A stretch of DNA of 64,000 nucleotides. Source: Cocos nucifera. Taxonomy: Eukaryota; Streptophyta; Magnoliopsida; Arecales; Arecaceae. Positions 23,833 through 36,365 of the stretch are shown here, one piece after another. The stretch's first letter is position 1. Every line of letters starts with the position of its first letter. The notes below the pieces were generated by a model. It did no database searches. It had not been told where the DNA came from and saw only the letters and a list, made by a program, of their open reading frames with translations. The DNA is taken from assembly GCA_006176705.1 (NCBI GenBank), contig QRFJ01004285.1, positions 50,839 through 114,838 of the forward strand, written 5' to 3'. The translations under genes were made by a program, and so were the position numbers.

Positions 23833-25237
23833 TGTTGAAAAATATATCCCAAAGTCAATCATCAGCCTATTAATGATTGTGCTACCTTATCATTATAATT
23901 GATTCATTATTAAATAAAATATATTTTTTATATTTTCATCTTAAAGTCTACATCTTCTAATGAACTTCATTATTGTGATGAAGTCCTTAGGACTATTTAG
24001 CTTCGATAAAGAGAATATTTATCGATTAGTTCTTAAACTGTTCACGATTAAATGATACGTTGTTAATAAGGACGACAACATTTATCGAGCATACATCGTT
24101 GTGTGCCATATGGGATAGTTGTCCTCTTAACCATGGAGTGTGGAGACACTAGTATGACATATAAGTGAGATATATGGGTACATCATCATTGAACATGACC
24201 AACTTTAGAGCATTCCACTATCGAGAATTGCTCTGATGGGATATAGGTATATGTGTCCCTTAGATCTGAGATCATCATAATGGCTTGCAAGTAACTCACT
24301 GTGCTTTGGTACCAGACTAATTAAATTTCTAATATAGTGATGAAAGATTTTTGGGCACGGTCAAAAACTTGCAAAGTCAGTGAGTGATCAAGATGAGATT
24401 GACCACTCCAAGAGTTAGAGAAGAATGCATCATTATATTTCAATATAGTAAAAACCTTAGCCAGGATAATCCATGAGATGGATTTGATATTTTGAAATAC
24501 AATGTGGATGAACTAATTGGGGTTGATAGTTAAACTCTAAAGTATCCTACGAGCATTTTGGTCAAGACGATGTATTATACAAAAAAAAACTATATCCATA
24601 TGGGTTCTAAGGATGTTATTCTACACGTTCGATCTATCCAATCGTTGGGTACCATTGCTAGATGGTCACTTCGATTGGTCCAAAAATTTGTTCTTATGCT
24701 ACTGACTTAAATTTGGACCTATGGGGTCATACATATAAGAGTTCTTGATCTGATTGGATGGTTGATCGATGATTAAAAATCATTCTAGGGTTAAACATTC
24801 AATATGATTATTGTTTGATCTAGTATAAGTATTGCAGAAGGATCAATTAGTAATTTGATTTCTAATTAACTTAATTTGATTAAGCCAGAGGATTGAGATT
24901 AAGTTTAATTAAATATAATTTAATTAGATTTAGTTTGGACTTAATTGGATCAAGTTCAATTGATTTATTGGATGAGCAAATTGCAAGGAAGAACTAGTCC
25001 TAGTTTAATTAGGACTTATATCAATCCAACTTTGAATTTGATTAAAAAATTAAATTAGAATTAAATTTAATTTAATCTAATTTAATTAAATTATTAGTTG
25101 GACTAAGACCAAATCTAATTGGATTAATTAAATCCTAATTTAATTTGGTCCAAGGATCAAGTTGGACTAAGTCAAACTAGGAGTCCTAGTGAGACTAGGA
25201 CTCCTATCTCCATGCGCCACCTTAGCCCCAATGCCTC
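23833..25237 (+). repeat. Element D, 3' LTR, part 1
   Basis: Starts TGTTGAAAAATATATCCC and matches 2455-3850. It stops abruptly at gcctc (25233-25237), where element F begins. The rest of this LTR is at 48956-50052 in the opposite orientation, and gaggc (50048-50052) is the reverse complement of gcctc. Confidence 0.88.
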
Positions 25238-26158
25238 TGATAGGAACGCGATGTTGTCATTAAGACATCGTGTTTAACAGTTTAATCCGACTTCTTAAAA
25301 TCATTGAAAATGCGTAGATAGCAGTGAGTCGGGTCGAATCCACAGGGAAGGTAGTGTTTTTAGATTTGAAATCTTTGATTTTTGAAAAGAAAAAGAGAAG
25401 AGTTTTGGGATCAAAAATGAAGTCAGAAAATAAAAAGTGAAAACTAAAAGGGGCAGAAATTTAAACTTGGTACTAAGATCTACTAGTTAGATCTTAGCAT
25501 CTACTTGCAAAGCAATAATTTAAAGTGCAGAAATTAAATTGCAATAAAAATAAAAAGCAAGAAATTAAAGTGTATAAAATAAAATTTTTATTAATTAAAA
25601 TTTTAAAATTTAAATACATGAAATTTAAAAAGAATAAAATAGCTTGATCTCTGATCTTGGATCGGCATTGGCAGAAAGATGGTGTAGAAGCCCAGCTCTT
25701 CTTCTCGGCACTTATTACTTCAAAGCAGCCTTTAACCCATAGCCTAGCTTCGCCCTGTACCAAAGCTTCACCTTGATTGGAGATGTTGATTTTTGAAGGC
25801 CTGGAGTCCTTTTTATAGAGCTAGGAGGGCTGGATTTTTTTTCTAAAGGCAATGTGGGACTAATAGCCTTGTAATCATCAAAATACAAAGAAATTTGAAT
25901 AAAATTTGAATCAAAATAGCTCTAATATGACACTGGTAAGTCTGATGAAATCTAGCCATTCAATAGAAATCCAACGGTCCAAAAATCATCAAAATCGGAT
26001 GTATATCAGCCCAGATCAGGTCGGATTAAATTCTGACCATCCGATCGCGCGTTGATGGAGGAAATCTGGCCGCAAATCATGCATCGGGAGTCCTGATCAT
26101 CGTCGGGAGTATTTTGGACCATTGGATCTTCATCACTTGGTTTTTTGCTCGTTGGATC
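25238..26158 (-). repeat. Element F, 3' LTR, distal part (separated from the rest of F)
   Basis: The reverse complement matches the last 920 bp of the F 5' LTR (50681-51600). Shared features: aacgcgatgttgtc at the start, the segment cattgaaaatgcgtagatagc, and the line ggatcttcatcacttgg at the end. It ends at ggatc (26154-26158), the TSD of element A, where a family-1 LTR starts. The proximal part of the same LTR is 55491-56163. The ORF at 25763-25494 is part of the repeat, not a gene. Confidence 0.87.
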
Positions 26159-28436
26159 TGAAGGGAAATCCTGATTTCCCGGTCCGGGTTCGTCCAGATC
26201 TGATCAGATCAAGAGATATATTTCAAAATTTTTTTCTCTTGATCCCAATCAGATCTTGATATGTTTCAAATCTGATTCTTATTATTTTAATAAATAAAAT
26301 AAAATAAGATAAATTAAATCAAATTTAATTTACCTGATTTGGGTAATCCTATTACCCTGTAGATGATCTTGATTGCAGCGGAAGGTTCTGGATCTAGCCA
26401 TGCAAGCGCCTGGCCTCTACCGTATCCACTCGGGTTGGATCTGGAGATCCTCTTCTTCTCTATCACGCCTCCAAAAATCAGATCTGGATCTGATCTGGAG
26501 GATCTTCAAAACTCCTTTTGAAGATCAGCAGTCGTCCTTTGCAGCAGTGCAGCCTTCTTCTTTTGATCGCCTTTCTTTTGATCTGGAACGCACCAACCTA
26601 AGTCCAAAACTCTTTTGGACGTGGAGAGGAGAAGGAGGAGAAGTTTAGGCGTGGAGGAAGAGGGGAGAGGCAGCCTTGGGGCGTGGGGTTTCTCAATTGA
26701 ATTGCATTAGAATCTGAGTTGGGTGCAGGGTCTTATTTATAGACTAAGCGTGATCCAACTCCTCTTCCTCCCAACCAATCACAACCCTTTGTGAAATCAG
26801 ATCTAAATCTGATTGGTGGGAATAGAGACCCCTAGATTCCTCCTTAGAGGGCGCCTAAGACCAGTCAAACTGGATTCTTAGTAGAACTCTGATTGGAATC
26901 CAAAAGGGAGGTGGAGTCCTTGTCCAACAAGGACTCCAAGGCGCCTCCAACTTGGGCACATGCCTAGGGTGGCGTGCGCCCTTCTCCTTGCCAGGTTCTG
27001 GCAGGGGGACAGGCCCCCACCAGCTCTCCAATAGGTGCATGACACGTGGACAAAAGTCAAAGTGTCATGGTCAACATTTGACCAGTCAAAGGTAACTTTT
27101 GACCAAAGTCAAAGAACAAGAAATGGCAGGTGACCAAAAATGGCAGGTAATGTCTTACAAATAAGACAACCTTTTCTAACTTGGACAACCTCCTGTCAGA
27201 CCATATGAAGGCCTCTATTTGAGCACAAACTTCTTTGGCTCAGACAGGACAACTTATTTGTGATAGTAAAAGAAGAACGTTAGGTTCAATCGAGTGCTAG
27301 CACGATTTTCTTGAACCTAATTGAATCTCATTCAGATCAATTGAACTAGATCAGTTCAATTGATGATCACCAGATTCAAACCCTTATTTGTGTGACCCAG
27401 TTAGGTTCAGTTCTATATGGTAATGGGATATGTCATGATGTCTATCATTGACATCATCGAAACTCCTTTCGATGGACCAGAATTCATCTAATTCGAACAG
27501 CTAGAATGATCGATCATCTAAATCATTCTAATTGCTCCCAAAATCCACCATTGACACCTAGCAGTATATGGTGGCAACCCATCAGAGCTGAATGCGAACC
27601 TCTTGGTGCAGCTACCTGTGTGATTAAGTTCTTCTATCTTGAGCCCCGATCAGATTAGGGTTAAGGTGAACTCGTCAAACCCTAGTTTCTATCATATGAT
27701 GTAATCATTCGATTGAAGTCCGATGTGAAAACCTAAATAGAAACTCTTTCTATTATTTCACTCTGCCATGGCCATGGGCTTCTGGACTTGATTCTCATGA
27801 TCATCATAGGGCTGCTCCTCTACCACCGAGGTAGATAGATTCCATCTTGATGCAATCCAGTTTCTACAATGAACATGCTATAGCCAACATACACCTCAGG
27901 GTTCCGAATGGCTAGGAGATCGAGTTATGGTGTAGTCAAACTATAACACCCTCAAGATGAACTACTGATGCACCTCAGGTCAAAAAACCAGACACACAAC
28001 TACAGCATCGAGTCAGTCATTGATGAGAAGGTAGACTTCCTAATGACTACTCGAGGTGGATACGCTCAATGCCCTCATTCTCTAATGAGTACCTATACTC
28101 TCGGTCCGGTGTCTCCACACCGTAGACTCAAGACTCATCTACTAAAGAGAAGCGATTGTACACCAACCTTCCGGATCAATCACCATCCTCGTGATGATCC
28201 TATGGTCGGGAGCATTTTATGAGTTAATAATGATTATTCATGTATTAAATTTTCAACTCTTGAAAATATGAATTATGATTATCATTAACTCAAAGGATGT
28301 ATCACTGACACTAAATACACATATATGATAGAAAATAACCCATTTTATTGATTATAGTCAAAATTATAATTTTGCCCCTAGAAGTGTATTACAAGTGTCA
28401 GCCAATTCTGGCTTCTAGAGCATCATATATCTAACA
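26159..28436 (-). repeat. Lone family-1 LTR at the inversion breakpoint, possibly a hybrid
   Basis: About 2.28 kb. Starts tgaagggaaatcc and ends atatctaaca; very close to the B LTRs and the A LTR. It has the reversed TATA (26731-26741), the W-box cluster (about 27050-27115) and a CACGTG G-box (27043-27048). It is not a normal solo LTR: the left flank ggatc is inside an F LTR and the right flank aaaac is inside an E LTR, so the flanks do not match each other. Best read as the 3' LTR of A (or a recombinant between it and a second family-1 LTR once inserted in E) left at an inversion junction. Confidence 0.82.
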
Positions 28437-29335
28437 AAAACTCCTATTGTGTGTGATCCCATAGGTTGAATTCTGAGCGATAGCATCAGAACTAATTTCA
28501 GTACCAATTGATGTAACCATCTAGCAATAGTACCCAACATCCAGATAGGTTGAAAAGTTGCAATGCAATAATGACGAACCAATGGCATATAGTTACCATA
28601 TAATTCATCTCCTTCACCTCAATGCTCATAGGATGATCTAGGATTACTGCCAACTCAAAATTCATCCATAGGTATTTTAAAATTTAGTGTTCATCACATG
28701 GACCACCCCGACCGAGGGTTTGCTAAATTAAAATACAGTGATGCACTTGCTCCTACACTTGAAGGGGTCAATCCCATCTTGACTCACGCACTGACTTTAC
28801 AAGTACTTGACTGCACCCAGTAGCCTTCATCATTAAATTAAAAATTTAGGTAGTCCGATACCTAAGTGTAGTGAGTTGCTTGCAAGTCATCGTGGTGATC
28901 TTAGGTCTAAGGGATACTTATACCCATATCCTTTGCGAGTAACTCTTGCAGCAGAGAGCTCTGCAGTTGGATGACGTTCAGTAAACTGTACCCCTACACT
29001 TCACTTACATGCCATAACAGTATCTCCATACTTCTTGGTTAAGAGGACAATCAATACTTATGGCACACAGCAACCTATACTCGATATGTTGTCGTCCTAG
29101 GTAACAATGAATCATTTGGTTACGAACACGTTTAAGGACTATATAATAAATCCTCCTTTGTTGAGTCTTAATAGTCCTAAGAACTTTATCACTAAAAAGT
29201 TCATTATAGGAAGATGCACAAAGTAATGAAAATATCAAAATAATAATTTTATTTATTAATAATTTAAGTATATTTTATAAATCAGCTCAACCATCCACAA
29301 CCTAGATGATTGGCTTTAGGATATAATTTCTAACA
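28437..29335 (-). repeat. Element E, 3' LTR, internal-proximal part only
   Basis: Matches 46427-47333 of the E 5' LTR (shared ctattgtgtgtgatccca, tggaccaccccgat/accg, gatgcacttgctcct). The remaining 1.85 kb of the LTR, corresponding to 44572-46426, is absent: the match begins exactly at the family-1 LTR. It ends taaca at 29335, followed by the reversed polypurine tract (actctcacttaaac). Confidence 0.85.
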
Positions 29336-30150
29336 ACTCTCACTTAAACTAAAGCCACTCAGAACAGTATCGAATACCCATCTTCCATTTCTAATTGTCG
29401 AACTCTTTGATTCCGAGAGCTTTAGTAAAGGGGTCGGCCGCGTTCTCCTTTCCGTCGATCTTCTAAAGTTCGACATCACCTCATTCCATGATCTCTCGTA
29501 CAAGATGGTAGCGATGCAAAATGTGCTTGTGTGCTGATGTGCCTTCGGCTCTTTCGCTTGAGCTATGGCTCCAGTGCTATCATAGAATAGCTGAATTAGA
29601 CCATCCAAGGAGGGTGCCACTCCAAGCTCATCGATGAACTTCCGCAACTACACAACTTTCTTCGCAGCATCAAATGCCGTGACATACTTACCTCGCATAA
29701 AGAATCGACCATAGTGTGGCTGCTTGAAACTCTTCTAACAGACCACTCCACCGTTCAAGATAAACACATAATCTGAACACACTCTTACTGTCATCATGAT
29801 CTGACTGAAAATTAGAATCAGTGTATCCCACAAGTTTTAAGTCAATATCTCTACAAATGAGCAATGGTCCTTATATTTCTTAAATACTTTAGGATTATCT
29901 TTACAACCTTTCAGTGTTTCTCATCTGGATCAGACTAGTATCTACTCACTATCCCTAGTGAGTATGCCACATCTAGTCTTGTACATGTCATGGCGTATAT
30001 AATAAACTCACATCGAGAGTATATGGCATTCTACTTCATATCTCTCTCTCTTGAGGAGTTGTCGGACAATCCCTCTTCGAAAGAAAATCCATGGCCTATC
30101 AAGAAATAGCCTTTCTTAAAATTCTTCATGCTAAACCTTTTTCAGCATGA
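29336..30150 (-). pseudogene. pol: Element E, RNase H and pol C-terminus, broken
   Basis: The open piece 29647-29330 contains RKFIDELGVAPSLDGLIQLF and YDSTGAIAQAKE, as in D. Further N-terminal blocks (TRLDVAYSLGIVSRY-like, near 29950) can be followed only by changing frame. Several stops. The EAEY-equivalent segment near 29680-29700 is damaged. Confidence 0.75.
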
Positions 30151-30870
30151 TATCGATGTATGTGGACTGAGATAACCTAAGCAACCTTTTAGATTTATCC
30201 CTATAGATCTCATCTCCTAGGATGTAGAAGCTTCTCTCAAGTCCTTCATGGAGAATTACGATGACAACCAAATCTTATTCCTATAGAGCAGGGATGTCAT
30301 TCCCGATTAAGAGAATATCATCCATATATAAAATAAGAAATATGACTATAGAACTATTAGTCCACTTATAAATGCAAGGTTCTTCTCGATTCTTATTGAA
30401 GTCATACGTTCTGATCATCTTATCAAAATGCATGTTCCAACTCCGAGATGCTTGCTTCAATCCATAGATGAATCTCTGAAGTTTGCACACTTGGACTCAT
30501 CTATGGATGTGAAACTCTCAAGCTATATCATATACACCTCTTCGTTCAGCTCTCCATTTAGGAAAGCTGTCTTCACATCCATTTGCTAGATCTCATAGTC
30601 TAGATATGCCGCTATTGCAAGCATGATCCGAATGGACTTGAACATTGCCATCGAAAAAAATATCTCATCATAGTTAATACCATAATGCTGATGATATCCT
30701 TAGCAACTAGATAGGTTTTATAGGTCTCTACCTTCTCAGCTGTGCCCCACTTTTTTTTGAAAATCTATTTATAGCTAATAGATTTTACCCCTTTAGGTGA
30801 ATCAACTAGTATCCATACACTATTGACCTTCATGGACTCCATTTCAAACTTCATGGCTTTTAGCCATTTA
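30151..30870 (-). pseudogene. pol: Element E, reverse transcriptase, frameshifted
   Basis: The open piece 30490-30281 contains CKLQRFIYGLKQASRSWNMH, EEPCIYKW and LILYMDDILLIGND, so the catalytic YMDD box is intact. Upstream blocks corresponding to QMDVKTAFLNGEL lie near 30590-30550, with a stop just before. The GCKW block near 30780 is damaged. Confidence 0.8.
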
Positions 30871-30999
30871 TCGGAGTCAGACCTCTATATGGCATCCATG
30901 TAGGTGATCGGATCTTCGTCATTCTCATCGAGTTCAACAAGATCACCATCTCGGATCAAAAAATCATATTATCTATCCAGTTGATGTGGTACTCATCTG

Positions 31000-32050
31000 G
31001 ATCTCCTTGGTGCCTCTTTAATGGACTTTGGATTTGATCTTATCAAATCTAGTTCTATAGGTTTACTAGAATGTGTCAATTTTTTCACCTATTGAACTTC
31101 ACTAAGCTCAATATTAGAGGCAGCTATTCCTTCCATAAGAAACTCCTTTTCTAAAAAGACTAAACTATTGCTGACGAACACCTTTTGTTCTTCAGCAAAG
31201 TAGAAGTAATGACCCCTCATTTTCTTGGTCGTATCCTATAAAGAAGCATTTATCGAACCTAGGTCCAAGCTTTTCAGGTTGCAAATGTTTTACATAAGCT
31301 GGACATTCCCAAACCCTAAGATAAGAGAGTGTCGGATTATGCCCAGTCCATATATCATATGGAGTCTTTGCGACAGACTTGCTCAGAATATTGTTTAAAA
31401 TAAAACAAGCAGTCTCGAGTGCATAGCTCTAGAATGAAATTGACAAACTCGCAAATCCCATCATGGACCAAACCATGTCCAATAGGGTTCGATTCCTCCT
31501 TTTACACACCATTATGTTGTGGTGCTCTAGGAGGGGTCCATTGTGAGAGAATTTCATTCTCTTCTAGATATATCAAAAACTCATTAGAAAGGTATTCACC
31601 TCCTTAGTCTAACCGAAGAGTTTTAATACTCTTTCTAAGTTATTTTTCTACCTCATTTTGATATCGTTTGAATATTTCAAATGAATCAGATTTATCCTTC
31701 ATAAGATGGATGTACCTATACCTAAATAGATCGTCAGTAAATGTAATGAAGTAGTAGAACCCTTCTCTAGCACATGTGTTTATAGATCCACATACATCAA
31801 TATGTATTAGACCCAGAAGCTCAGTGGTCCATTCATCCTTTCTAGTAAAAGATGATTTGGTCATTTTACCAAGAGGATAGAACTCACAGGTGGTTAATGA
31901 TTCACAATCATCGATGTCAAGGATATGCTCCTTGACTAACCTGTTGATCCTAGTCTTGTATATTTGATTGAGTCTATAGTGCCAAAGATAAGCATCGATG
32001 ATATTATCTAGTTTTGGACATTTATTTGACATGTACATTATACTAATAGG
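31000..32050 (-). pseudogene. pol: Element E, integrase with pre-integrase segment, broken
   Basis: The open piece 32038-31640 holds YLWHYRLNQIYKTRINRL (the LGH of the finger has become LNQ), TTELLGLIHIDVCGSI (first catalytic Asp) and YYFITFTDDLFRYRYIHLMKD. The remainder down to about 31000 is in several frames, with a GYPKE-like block near 31245. Confidence 0.78.
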
Positions 32051-32608
32051 CTGTGATAAAATATAAATTCTATTTCTTAATTATCCTTGCATTATTGTGA
32101 CATCATTTATAATAATATCTCAATAATATTCCTTTATTGATAAACTATAACCATCTTGGGCCAAAAGCCCAATAGATATTATGTTCATCATAAAAGATGG
32201 ATTATAGTGATAGTCACTTAAAATAATATTATTATTTTTGAAAACAAGCTCAAGAGTTTTCAATGCTATGACTGAAACATTCCTTCCATCCCCAATATTA
32301 AGGAATATTTTATCGTGCTCAAATTTTCTACCAATTTAAAGTCCATGTAATGAATTGCATATATGTACTGGACTTTCGGTATCTAATACCCAGGTAGATG
32401 TATCATAAATAGTAAAATTATAAGGTGTTATCATATAACATCCTTGCCCAGCAACATCTTGCTGGTTATCTCTATTCAGCCTATTCGAGTTAAGAGGACC
32501 ATTCCTCTTCTGGTCTGCCTAATTAGGGTCAATACTAGTCTTCTTATATTTAGGTCCTAAATGCTTATCACTATTCAACAATGAACTGAGCGGACTTATA
32601 CTAGCCAT
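32051..32608 (-). pseudogene. gag: Element E, gag start fused to gag end and protease by deletion
   Basis: ATG at 32608 opens MASISPLSSLLNSDKHLG, matching the D gag start (MATFLSLRSLLDNDKLVG). Within about 20 codons the sequence jumps to what in D is the end of gag just before protease (DPN, NRLNRDNQQDVAGQG), then WVLDTESPVHICNSL (D-T-E in place of D-T-G) near 32395-32350. Roughly 0.7 kb of gag, including the zinc knuckle, is missing compared with D. Confidence 0.74.
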
Positions 32609-33327
32609 TCTATTTATCTAAAAGAAAAATATGAAATCTTATTAGTACTTGAATTATTTAAATTTTAAAAACTTAAATTTTAGTCTAAAGATCTTCCCAC
32701 TATTTTTAACGAATTGGTAGCCTCTACCTCCAATTTGAGAAATTACACTAACTTCTTAGTGGATATTGAAATTCATATAAACTACAAACGGGCCCGAGGA
32801 AAGCTCTAGCTAACCTGCGTACATCTACAGGAAGGTTCACAATCAATTATATCTCTAAATAATTTTCAGTAATTAGGTTTTGCCCTAGAAGCAAATTCAG
32901 TAGGCTATGGCCTTCACTAAAAAAGGTCTGGTTAGATCCAACCATTAACATGATTAACTTCGGTGCATCAAACCAATGATAATAAGGCCCGAGAAAAGCT
33001 CTGGCTAATCTAATCATCATTAAGAGAGTGCAACCTAATCATCATATAATATATAATAATTCCAACATCCAAATGAACATCAGGTGTAAGGAACCTCCAA
33101 TGTCCATCCAAAAAATTGGACTCATTACTATTCATCTTAATGGAAGTCTATGACTTGGTTATCCCCATAACTTGGTCATTTTAAGGATCTAATAATTTAG
33201 AGAATTTAGGTTACTTATGATTTAAAAGAAGATACGAACCAATTTCTCCCACTGACTTTACCAAGTCAATCCTCCCACTGACTTCACTAAGTCAATAGGT
33301 TAGGATTAGGATCAATTTAGGTCCATG
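32609..33327 (-). other. Element E, untranslated leader, part 1
   Basis: Leader sequence between gag and the B insertion, homologous to the end of the D leader (19560-19861): shared aattatttagag, attggaggtagaggct in reverse. ccatg (33323-33327) is the left TSD of B. No ORF. Confidence 0.78.
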
Positions 33328-35609
33328 TGAAGGGAAATCCAGATTTCTCGATCCAGGTTCATTCAGATCTGATCAGATCAAGAGATATATTTCAAAAATT
33401 TTTCTCTTTGATCTGTATCAGATCTAGGATGTTTCAAATCTGATTCTTATTATTTTAATAAATAAAATAAAATAAAGATAAATTAAATCAAATTTAATTT
33501 ACCTGATTTGGGTAATCCTATTATCCTGTTGATGATCCTGTTTGCAGCGGAAGGTTCCGGATCTAGCCACGCAAGCACATGGCCTCTACCAATATCCACT
33601 CAGGCTGGATCTGATCCTCTTCTTCTCTATCACATCTCTAAAAATTAGATCTGGATCTGATCTGGAGGATCTTCAAAACTCCTTTTGAAGATCAGCAGTC
33701 GTCCTTTGCAGCAGTGCAGCCTTCTTGCTTTTGATCGCCTTTCTCTTGCTTGAATCGCACCAACAAAAATCCAAAACTCCTTTTGGACGTGGAGAGCAAG
33801 GGGAGAAGGTGGTTTGGCATGGAGAAGGAGCGAAGAGGCAGCCTAGGGGCATGGGGAATTCTGATTCAATCATCTCATGTAATTTGAGTTGGGCACAGGG
33901 TCTTATTTATAGACTAACTGTGATCCAACTCCTATTCTTCCCAACCAATCACAACTCTCTGTGAAATCAGATCTAAATCTAATTGGTGGAAATAGAGTCC
34001 CCTGGATTCCTCCTTAGAGGGTGCCTAAGACTAGTCAAAGTTGGTTCTTAGAAGAACTCTAATTGGAATCCAAAAAGGAGATGGAGTCCTTGTCCAACAA
34101 GGACTCCTAGGCGCCTCCAACTTGGGCACACGCCAAGGGTGGCGTGCGCCCTCCTCCTTGACAGGTTCTGGTAGGGGGACAGGCCCCCACCAGCTCTCCA
34201 ATAGGTGCGTGACATGTGGTCAAAAGTCAAAGTGTCAATGGTCAACATTTGACCAGTCAAAGGTAGACTTTTGACCAAAGTCAAAGAACAAGAAATGGCA
34301 GGTGACCAAAAATGGCAGGTAATGTCTTACAAAATAAGACAACCTTTTCTGACTTGGACAACCTCTAGTCAGACCATATGAAGGCCTCTGATTGAGCACA
34401 AACTCTTTTGGCTCAGACAGGACAACTTATTTATGATAGTAAAAGAAGAACGTTAGGTTCAATCGAGTGCTAGCACGATTTTCTTGAACCTAATTGAATC
34501 TCATTCAGATCAATTGAACTGGATCAGTTCAATTGATGATCACCAGATTCAAACCCTTGTTTGTGTGACCCAGTTAGGTTCAGTTCTGTATGGTAATGGG
34601 ATATGTCATGATCTCTATCATCGACATCATCGAAACTCCTTTCGATGGATCAGAACTCTTCTGATTCGAATAGCTAGAATGATCGATCATCTAAATCATT
34701 CTAATTGCTCCCAAAATCCACCAGTGACACCTAGCAGTATATGGTGGCAACCCATCAGAGCTGAATGCGAACCTCTTGGTGCAGCTACCTGTGTGATTAA
34801 GTTCTTCTATCTTGAGCCCCGATCAGATTAGGGTTAAGGTAAACTCGTCAAACCCTAGTCTCTGTCATATGATGTAATCATTCGATTCGAGTCCGATGTG
34901 AAAATCTAAATAGAAACTCTTTCTATTATTTCACTCTACCATGGCCATGGATTTTCTGGACTTGATTCTCATGATTATCATAGGGCTGCTCCTCTACCAC
35001 CGAGGTAGATAGATTCCATCTTGATGCCATCCAGTTCCTACAATGAACATGCTATAGCCAACATACACCTCAGGGTTCCATATGGCTAGGAGACCGAGTA
35101 ATGGTGTAGTCAAACTATAACACCCTCAAGGTGAACTGCCGATGCACCTCAGGTCAAAGAACCAGACACACTACTGCAGCATCGAGTCAGTCATTGACGA
35201 GAAGGTAGACTCCCTAATGACTACTCGAGGTGGTCACGCTCAGTGCCCTCGTTCTCTAACGAGTACCTGTACTCTCGCTCCGGTGTCTCCACACCGTAGA
35301 CTCAAGACTCATCTACTAAAGAGAAGCGATTGTACACCAACCTTTCGGATCAATCACCATCCTCGTGATGATCCTATGGTCGGGAGCATTTTATGAGTTA
35401 ATAATGATTATTCATGTCTTAAATTTTCAACTCTTGAAAATATGAATTATCATTACCATTAACTCAAAGGATGTATCACAGACACTAAATACACATATGT
35501 GATAGAAAATAACCCATTTTATTGATTTTAGTCAAAATTATAATTTTGCCCCTAGAAGTGTATTACAAGTGTCAGCCAATTCTGGCTTCTAGGGCACATA
35601 TATCTAACA
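33328..35609 (-). repeat. Element B, 3' LTR
   Basis: 2282 bp, starts tgaagggaaatcc, ends atatctaaca on the + strand. Near-identical to 41247-43529 by eye. Has the reversed TATA (33901-33912) and the W-box cluster (about 34217-34286). ORFs such as 34484-34831 and 35142-35396 are antisense to the LTR and not supported. Confidence 0.92.
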
Positions 35610-35622
35610 ATCTCCCACTTGT
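35610..35622 (-). other. Element B, polypurine tract
   Basis: The + strand atctcccacttgt gives the minus strand acaagtgggagat immediately before the 3' LTR. Confidence 0.85.
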
Positions 35623-35639
35623 CCTAAAGCCAATTGGCT

Positions 35640-36365
35640 ACAAGTCTAAGTCCCATCTTCTCAAGGTGGGCTTCGAACTTCTGCTGGCCCAACGGCTTTG
35701 TAAGTGGGTCTGCCACATTATCTATGGAGTTGACTCTCTTGACCTCGACGTAACCCTTCTCGAGGTAATCGTGGATGAGGTGATATCACCACTTGCTTGG
35801 AACTCTTTCAGCTGACAGCACCACCATTGCACACAAACAGACTGCCAGATGTCGACTTTCGATCATCTATATCAGACATGAAATCCGAGTCTGTGTATCC
35901 CTGGACTTGGAGTTCTCCATTACCAAAGACCAACATCATATCCTTAGTTCTTCTCAAGTACTTAAGGATACATTTCACAGAAGTCCAGTGTTCTTCACCT
36001 AGATTTGACTGATATCTGCTTGTGACACTCACAGCATGGGCTATATCAGGTCGTGTACATAGCATGGCATACATGAGGCTCCCTATTGCAGAAGCATAAG
36101 GGATCTTGCTCATGCGTTCTATTTCCTCAGGTGTGCTAGGGCACATCTTCTTGGAAAGATGAATACCATGTCTGAAGGGTATTAATCCCCTCTTAGAGTT
36201 TTCCATACTAAACCTCTTTAGTACTTTCTCTATGTACATCTTCTGTGAAAGTCCTAGCATCCTATTCGGTCTATCCCTATAGACCTTAATTCCTAGAATA
36301 AAGGATGCTTCACCTAGGTCTTTCATGGAGAATTCCTTGGACAACCACATTTTGACTGTCGTCAA
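35640..36365 (-). pseudogene. pol: Element B, RNase H domain with internal deletion
   Basis: Open from 36365 to 35808. Contains MWLSKEFSMKDLGEASFILG (RT/connection), LGLSQKMYIEKVLKRF, TRPDIAHAVSVTSRYQSN, VKCILKYLRRTKDMM, YTDSDFMSDIDDRKSTSGS (first catalytic Asp) and NGGAVS. The reading then joins, near 35790-35805, sequence that in C lies about 220 bp further on: the region for ADSTMEAEYIAASKA and CDNHGAIALAKE, present in C at 11150-10950, is gone. Two of the catalytic acidic residues are therefore missing. Confidence 0.85.

Larger units (their letters stand above)
2455..25237 (+). mobile_element. Element D: Ty1/copia retrotransposon, interrupted by H and C, 3' end split
   Basis: A plus-strand copia element assembled from pieces: 5' LTR (2455-4540 and 7963-8349, split by H), PBS (8350), leader (8365-8487 and 18253-19861, split by C), gag-protease-integrase-RT-RNase H (19862-23819), polypurine tract (23820-23832), 3' LTR (23833-25237 and, inverted, 48956-50052, split by F). 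The order gag-PR-INT-RT-RNH defines Ty1/copia. TSD is acttc (2450-2454) against gaagc (48951-48955, reverse complement gcttc), 4 of 5. Target was the gag of element I. All reading frames carry stops or shifts, so the copy is dead. Element E is the closest relative in the window. Confidence 0.88.

Noticed and set aside
26159..28436. Ordinary solo LTR
   Set aside because: The flanking 5-mers (ggatc and aaaac) differ, and the flanks are pieces of two unrelated LTRs, not one interrupted sequence.
35142..35396. 84-codon ORF (start MHLRSKNQTH) also at 10286 and 27968
   Set aside because: Antisense LTR sequence shared by descent of the LTR. It is broken in the 17.8-kb and 43.1-kb copies, so coding constraint is not supported.
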